Positions 7,639 through 11,523 of a DNA stretch of 11,523 nucleotides are shown here, one piece after another. The stretch lies in assembly GCA_014885115.2 (NCBI GenBank), contig WKLE02001050.1, positions 1-11,523 of the forward strand, in the 5' to 3' direction. The position numbers were made by a program, and so were the translations under genes. The notes under the pieces are model-generated. The model did not search any database. It had not been told where the DNA came from and worked only from the letters and a program-made list of their open reading frames with translations. Numbering within the stretch: position 1 is the stretch's first letter; each line of letters starts with the position of its first letter. This stretch comes from Asterionellopsis glacialis. Its lineage: Eukaryota; Bacillariophyta; Plagiogrammaphyceae; Rhaphoneidales; Asterionellopsidaceae.

Positions 7639-7711
7639 AGTTTTACAGAATTCCGAGCTGTGTACGGTACTCAACAACGCTATCGGATTCTGTTTTTTTT
7701 ATGCTTTCGCG
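7639..7711 (+). promoter_or_regulatory. 73-bp block shared with the second membrane-protein gene, copy A
   Basis: It is identical to 9678-9750 except for one base, by direct comparison. It contains ACAGAATTCCGAG, GTGTACGGTACTCAAC, a run of eight T, and ATGCTTTCGCG at its end. A CAGAATCTGCC(T/A)GCTGGGCA string precedes both copies. The block ends 69 bases before the ATG at 7781. It may be a promoter or leader element shared by the two plus-strand genes. Confidence 0.6.
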
Positions 7712-7780
7712 AAAAAAAATTGCCAACATAATCTCCTGTTGTCATTTTTATCACTCTGCAAAGAATTCTTCAGGTCCATC

Positions 7781-8752
7781 ATGGCTACATACGCAAAACC
7801 CCTCTATTCTGCCAACGGTGGGCATCCCAGCTTCTCGATATCTGTCAACCCTGAACAATGGAGAGTGTACCTCTATTTCTTTTTCTGGACGATGTGCGGC
7901 TCCGCTATTGTCATTACGCAAATTTGGGTCAAGCCATTTATTGAGGCAGGTGCTCCTCCAGATACGCCTATCGAAAGACTTGGATGCGGACCTTTCAATC
8001 GGGAGGGTTGGGCAGGTTTGGAGTACGGGAAAGGATTTGACTTCGAGCACACCCACTTGTTCCAGGCCTTCGGATTCGGAAACATATGCACCAATTGGGA
8101 CTATTCTCCCGCTCGCGAACTTATTGCTATGTACTTTCCTCTCTTTGAATACTCTTTTGTTGTCTACCTGGTCTTGGATTATGCTTGCATGAAGCTTGCC
8201 TACATCAGGGGCGAAATTCCAGCGTGGTATTTCAGCGTCGTCAAGACGGTGACGCCAATCCTTATGTTTCTTGTCATGATGTTCCGCATGATTTTTGTGA
8301 TGATCGCCTACGATGATGTGAGAGGACACACAGCAGGCTTTTTGGGATTGCAAATCGCCCTTTTAGCCGTTACTGTCATGAATGTCTGGTACGTCTATTT
8401 GACGGGACAGGATTATTTGGAATACGGTATCACTTCTGAGATGGCTTCCAAGATTGCCCTAACTTACGGCGTCGTTGACGTCATCGTCACTGTTATCAAG
8501 ATTTATGGCACAGCCTTTATTGTGCTCGGAAATGGCAGCCCACCAGATTATTTCTTTTACCATGTTCCCCTTTTTGGCACCTTGGGACGGTTGATCGATG
8601 TCATTTATATGCTTACAAATGCTGTCCTTCCCCCTATTATTGCCTACGTTCGGAATGTGGACAAAGAGAGTATCAAAATCACAGTCGATGGACCTGCCCA
8701 CTCCCACCGGGAATCCAGTGTTACTAACGAAACATCTGGACTTATCAATTGA
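7781..8752 (+). CDS. six-helix membrane protein, unknown family
   Basis: This is a single uninterrupted exon of 323 residues from ATG 7781 to TGA 8752. Six hydrophobic segments are visible: about 28-50, 113-135, 151-176, 185-206, 224-249 and 267-290. The first loop (51-112) is long and carries Cys69, Cys103 and a His90-Thr-His92. The loop between helices 5 and 6 is short and Pro-rich (Gly-Ser-Pro-Pro-Asp). The C-terminal tail (291-323) is hydrophilic, with Ser/Thr and His. No signature motif was recognised, so no function is assigned. The ATG at 7781 is the first in frame; a ttcttcag string just before it resembles an acceptor, so an upstream exon cannot be excluded. The gene is divergent from the peroxidase-like gene and shares its upstream block with the two-helix membrane gene to the right. 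It is followed by the decayed peroxidase copy. Confidence 0.85.
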   Translation: MATYAKPLYSANGGHPSFSISVNPEQWRVYLYFFFWTMCGSAIVITQIWVKPFIEAGAPPDTPIERLGCGPFNREGWAGLEYGKGFDFEHTHLFQAFGFGNICTNWDYSPARELIAMYFPLFEYSFVVYLVLDYACMKLAYIRGEIPAWYFSVVKTVTPILMFLVMMFRMIFVMIAYDDVRGHTAGFLGLQIALLAVTVMNVWYVYLTGQDYLEYGITSEMASKIALTYGVVDVIVTVIKIYGTAFIVLGNGSPPDYFFYHVPLFGTLGRLIDVIYMLTNAVLPPIIAYVRNVDKESIKITVDGPAHSHRESSVTNETSGLIN

Positions 8753-9059
8753 TCCGATGCGACAATCATCAACCCTTGTGCAAGAAAGGTAGTCGATGGA
8801 AAGGTTGAAAGGAATTTCTGATTCCATCAATCGTGATGTGGTATCGGTAAAAAGGGCTAACTAGAATGAAAGTAAGGCTGCCCAGCCCTGCTTCCAGCAG
8901 TAAAACAAAACAAAATAAAAATTTACGTTGTATTCAACTTCATAGATATTTTAGGACAACTATTAGAACAACAGCATCGATAAACATAAGTTCCAATCGC
9001 CCGTGGAATGTAGTAAAGTATTATATCACCATGTTTCTTCGGAATTAAGATACATACTT
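8753..9059. other. intergenic, nothing recognised
   Basis: This is A/T-rich sequence downstream of the six-helix gene, including an AAAACAAAACAAAATAAAAA tract (about 8902-8922) that may lie in the 3' UTR. Some of it may be the eroded downstream part of the decayed peroxidase copy, but no similarity could be seen by eye. Confidence 0.5.
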
Positions 9060-9334
9060 CTACTTTGCTGAACAAGGTATGCAATTCGTTATTCAAAAGC
9101 ACAGAGATTAATGCCATCCGGCAGCCGGCATTACGATAAACCTTTTCATGAGTCTCACCAAACTCATGTTCTTCTATTATTTGGTAGTAGAGCGCCATCG
9201 TTGCACGAGATTTTTTAAACAGGTAGAAGTGGGCATGTGGCAAAAGCCGGATGAAGAAAACGTTTTCTGGTTTCCGCCGCACAAAGGATGAGGAGGTACT
9301 GGTACACTAGCTCTATTGGGACTGCGAGCGGCAT
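9060..9334 (-). pseudogene. truncated, frameshifted copy of the peroxidase-like gene
   Basis: From a start-like ATG at 9334 the minus strand parallels the beginning of the gene at 5973. It reads Met-Pro...Val-Pro-Ile in one frame, then Pro-Pro-His-Pro-Leu after a frame change (TACCTCCTCATCCT is shared with the intact gene). After another frame change it reads Glu-Lys-Val-Tyr...Arg-Met-Ala, matching residues 60-75 of the intact protein. Similarity fades near 9060, so only roughly the first exon remains. The Cys-Pro ligand region is not intact. The DNA upstream (9335-9465) also resembles the upstream flank of the intact gene, so the duplication included the promoter side. I judge it non-functional because of the frame changes and truncation. 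Confidence 0.65.
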
Positions 9335-9601
9335 GATGAGGAGGAGTACTGTACGTAAAAATAATTCGTAAAAATAGCCTTGGATCTTTCAAGGTAAAAA
9401 TTACCACAGCAAATCTCTCCCAGAATTCCGACAACCCTTTGGATAGTCGATTTGTCAGAGTACTGTATCCATCTAAGGAAATTTTTCACGGACTGAGTTC
9501 GGTAAATTCTGGAAAGTGCCTCTGGGCACGGACTGGCACGCCTACCCTAAAAATTTAGATACTCGACCCGGGAGTTGGAGTAACTCCGCAAACTTCCAAG
9601 A

Positions 9602-9610
9602 TATAAAAGG
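9602..9610 (+). promoter_or_regulatory. TATA-like box upstream of two-helix membrane gene
   Basis: TATAAAAGG lies about 300 bases before the ATG at 9903 and upstream of the shared 73-bp block. If it is used, that block would be mainly in the 5' leader. Single motif, unproven. Confidence 0.3.
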
Positions 9611-9677
9611 AATATTGAGTCATTACCGAAATTCCGGAAGTGCACAGAATCTGCCAGCTGGGCAGATCATTGTACAG

Positions 9678-9750
9678 AGTTTTACAGAATTCCGAGCTGT
9701 GTACGGTACTCAACAACGCTATCGGATTCTATTTTTTTTATGCTTTCGCG
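9678..9750 (+). promoter_or_regulatory. 73-bp block shared with the six-helix gene, copy B
   Basis: Matches 7639-7711 with one mismatch. Relative to copy A, 13 extra bases lie between the CAGAATCTGCC string (9645) and the block. It ends 152 bases before the ATG at 9903. Confidence 0.6.
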
Positions 9751-9902
9751 TGAAAAAAATAACATGCAGGTATACGGGAGGGGTTCTGTCTTCTTTGGAT
9801 CTTCGTGAAACAATATCCTTCAACATTACAAAATCATAATTTTCGGAACCCTAAGGGTGCTTTTTTTAGGAGGTCATTGAAAGTCATTCAAAGTTGATTA
9901 CA

Positions 9903-10942
9903 ATGCCGATTAAGTTGCCCCCTCTCAGAACGCTCATCCTCAATGTAGTGATGGGCATCCTCCTCCTTATCCCGGGTTTGATTTTCCTCATATGGGCATA
10001 TTCGATCGCGAAGCAGATGCCTATGTGCGATGGGCATGTTGATCCTCCAGCGGCTGCGTTGACCATGCAAAATCAACCACAGCACATTGGTTATCATCCA
10101 GCATCATTGGACGATCTGTCCCAAGTTTCAACTGGATTTAATAGTGCTTGTGAAAAGTACATCAACAAGACCGCAATCCTTGAGACCTATGGACAGTGGA
10201 TCGAAGATGACAGTATGTTCGCCACAGAAAGTGATTGGGCTAAGTTTCATTATCACACCGTGTCCATGTAAGTAGTGTTTTCCTATTTCCCCATCGTAAG
10301 AATATAGTTTTATTTTACCTTACTGTACTTCTGAGTTCATTCCACTAATCGCCGCTTTCTTGTATTGTTTTTCTTCTATTCAATCATCCTGATCATCCCT
10401 GCAGTGTCGGCTGGGACCTATTGGAAGAGCCTTACACCTCCGCAGGTGTCAAGACTGTCTCTGAAGTTGGATCTGTCAACATTTTCAGTACACCTACCTG
10501 GTGGCGCGAACAGTTGTTGTTCGTGAACCTCGACTACGCCATCTGCGCATACTTCAACTCAACTACACGTCTTATTGCATCTGCACGTACCCAATCTGCA
10601 AAGATTCAGCAAATGCAATTCGTAACCGGTGATGACGTCAATGTCAAGCAAAGTCCAAGTTCCATTGCCTACGTGTACGATATCATTGAACAACCTCCCA
10701 ATGCTGAGTTACTTGGACCAAACGCGCCTTGGGGAAGATGCAGATTGCATTTCATTGATCAGACACACAACAACTATGGTTTTGGCCGCAAGTGTTATGT
10801 CTGGTCTCATGCATTTGTGAATGGAGCTTCATCCAAGACTCTTCCATTCCTTCCTATTCTTTCAAGCATTTGCTTGCTTCTTTTTGGAGGATTGTGGTAC
10901 TACCGTAAAGGATCAAGTGAAGGTTATGAAGCAATTGCTTAG
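9903..10942 (+). CDS. two-helix membrane protein with large, probably glycosylated domain, unknown family
   Basis: Two exons (9903-10267 and 10405-10942) give 300 residues. The 137-bp intron has a GTAAGT donor and a CCCTGCAG acceptor, joining AT|T in frame. Residues about 10-33 form one membrane segment and 268-287 a second, followed by a short basic/polar tail. The 230-residue region between them contains five cysteines (42, 83, 169, 234, 252) and two N-glycosylation sequons (Asn88-Lys-Thr and Asn173-Ser-Thr), consistent with an extracytoplasmic or ER-lumen location. Trp/Tyr-rich patches are present (154-155, 253-255), but no catalytic motif was recognised. It sits divergent from the decayed peroxidase copy, as the six-helix gene does from the intact one, and shares that gene's upstream block. 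A role in the same pathway or membrane compartment is inference only. Confidence 0.85.
10268..10404 (+). other. intron of the two-helix membrane gene (137 bp)
   Basis: Donor GTAAGTAGTG at 10268 and acceptor ATCATCCCTGCAG ending at 10404. Joining restores one frame across Ser-Ile-Val-Gly-Trp. Confidence 0.9.
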
Positions 10943-11523
10943 AGAAAAAATATATTCGGCATGTTCTTGAAAGAATGGCATCGGGTTCAAGATGATTCAC
11001 CTGGTTGCTTGGATACAAAGATCAACAAAGCCATCAAAGGATAATCAACTTTAATTCCTTGCCCCTACTATAAGTTGATGATCTTCCATCAGCATTCACT
11101 GCATATTATATCAATCATACATATTTAGCACTGATTATTACGGAAGTATACTATTTACAATCTATAACAATTGTAATCGTTACTATGAATCGTTTACTAC
11201 TAGCTCGTTTATATCCAAGTTAGAACAGAGTTGTTGACAATAAGTAACCTGGTGGTAAGGTTTACTACTGTACTTGGCTTAGTCCTGGATTTGGTGTGAC
11301 ATTCAGCATCAAGTATTTTAATGACAGTGAGCATAACCAAGCAGGATGAAGTAGGGCCATCCACCCAAAACGGGAATCCCCCGAAATCGAAACGGGAATT
11401 TTTGGTGCGCCAAACCAGGGAGATGCACGATTATCAAAATTGATTCTTGTTCACATGGAAATTTCCCGGTCATTGTTGTCCGGGGATTTTGGTACTTTAA
11501 GAGACGTAGATTTGAAGGCACTT
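10943..11523. other. intergenic, A/T-rich, with one MITE terminus
   Basis: No coding exon is supported. The left half is presumably 3' UTR and spacer for the two-helix gene. The right part contains repeated AACGGGAAT strings (11369-11377 and 11391-11399), a small TTTGG/CCAAA palindrome (11401-11414) and the MITE terminus at 11418-11447. Confidence 0.6.
11418..11447. repeat. solo terminus of the MITE family
   Basis: Thirty bases identical to 7047-7076 (begins GGGAGATGCACGATTATCAA). No opposite arm was found between 10943 and 11418, so this is a truncated or larger copy. Confidence 0.85.

Larger units (their letters stand above)
5974..7780. other. divergent intergenic region, inflated by repeats
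   Basis: This lies between the peroxidase-like gene (minus) and the six-helix membrane protein (plus). The left part (5974-6190) resembles 9335-9465, and the right part (7619-7711) resembles 9645-9750, so both edges match the second divergent intergenic region. Between them sit direct repeats with hairpins, short tandem repeats, a nested foldback and a MITE-like element, listed separately. No coding exon is supported, except that the peroxidase frame remains open from 5973 to 6237. Confidence 0.7.
9335..9902. other. second divergent intergenic region
   Basis: The left edge (9335-9465) resembles 5974-6190, including AAGGTAAAAATTA(C/A)CACAGCAAA. The right edge (9645-9750) resembles 7619-7711. 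It lacks the foldback and direct repeats of the first region, so it may be closer to the ancestral layout. A TATAAAAGG (9602-9610) could be a TATA box for the plus-strand gene. The open frame at 9516-9839 is not judged coding. Confidence 0.65.

Noticed and set aside
7581..8192. Plus-strand open frame of about 203 codons
   Set aside because: It overlaps the six-helix gene in another frame and begins in repeat sequence; it is a shadow.
7751..8353. Minus-strand open frame of about 200 codons opposite the six-helix gene
   Set aside because: It is antisense to a clearly coding membrane protein, with no motif of its own.
9516..9839. Plus-strand open frame of about 107 codons
   Set aside because: It lies across the shared promoter-like block. 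Its similarity to the frame at 7581 comes from that DNA repeat, and the frames diverge outside it.
11318..11521. Minus-strand open frame at the right end
   Set aside because: It runs through the MITE terminus and simple repeats, with no supporting signals.

Overview
The window looks like nuclear DNA of a diatom, or a close relative with a red-derived secondary plastid. Three observations support this. Short spliceosomal introns (112 and 137 bp in the two clearest genes) have GTAAGT donors and CAG acceptors. One protein carries a tripartite targeting presequence: an ER signal peptide ending at an Ala|Phe step, then a Ser/Thr-rich transit peptide, then a lumenal signal ending in Ala-Phe-Ala. 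The intergenic DNA is rich in foldback and MITE-like repeats. No tRNA, rRNA, CRISPR array or bacterial-style operon was seen.

Layout. Positions 3-432 may hold the 3' end of a plus-strand gene (partial, weakly supported). Positions 433-1737 appear non-coding but contain a cluster of palindromic ACAAAACTGA motifs. Positions 1738-2608 (minus) encode a thylakoid-lumen protein of PSII extrinsic type (Psb31/PsbQ-like). Its exon junction cannot be resolved with a normal GT donor. Its upstream region has a TATA-like box and two nearly mirror-image hairpins. Positions 3318-4528 (minus) are a broken transposase-like gene with a C-terminal Cys/His zinc ribbon like that of piggyBac-type elements.

Positions 4812-9902 and beyond form the most interesting part. 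A two-exon minus-strand gene (4812-5973) encodes a candidate heme-thiolate (chloroperoxidase-family) peroxidase with a C-terminal membrane anchor. It is divergent from a six-helix membrane protein (7781-8752). The same arrangement is repeated to the right: a decayed, truncated peroxidase copy (about 9060-9334, minus) is divergent from a two-helix, probably glycosylated membrane protein (9903-10942, two exons). The two divergent intergenic regions share sequence on both sides. They include a 73-bp block that is near-identical upstream of the two membrane-protein genes, and four copies of a GAATTCCGA-centred motif. This suggests a duplicated divergent promoter module driving an oxidase and membrane partners. 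The functional link is inference only.

The first divergent intergenic region (5974-7780) has been enlarged by repeats: a 645-bp nested foldback (6797-7441), a 33-bp-TIR MITE-like element at its centre (6938-7078), direct repeats with hairpins, and a dense GTAC cluster. An isolated terminus of the same MITE family lies at 11418-11447, near the right end.
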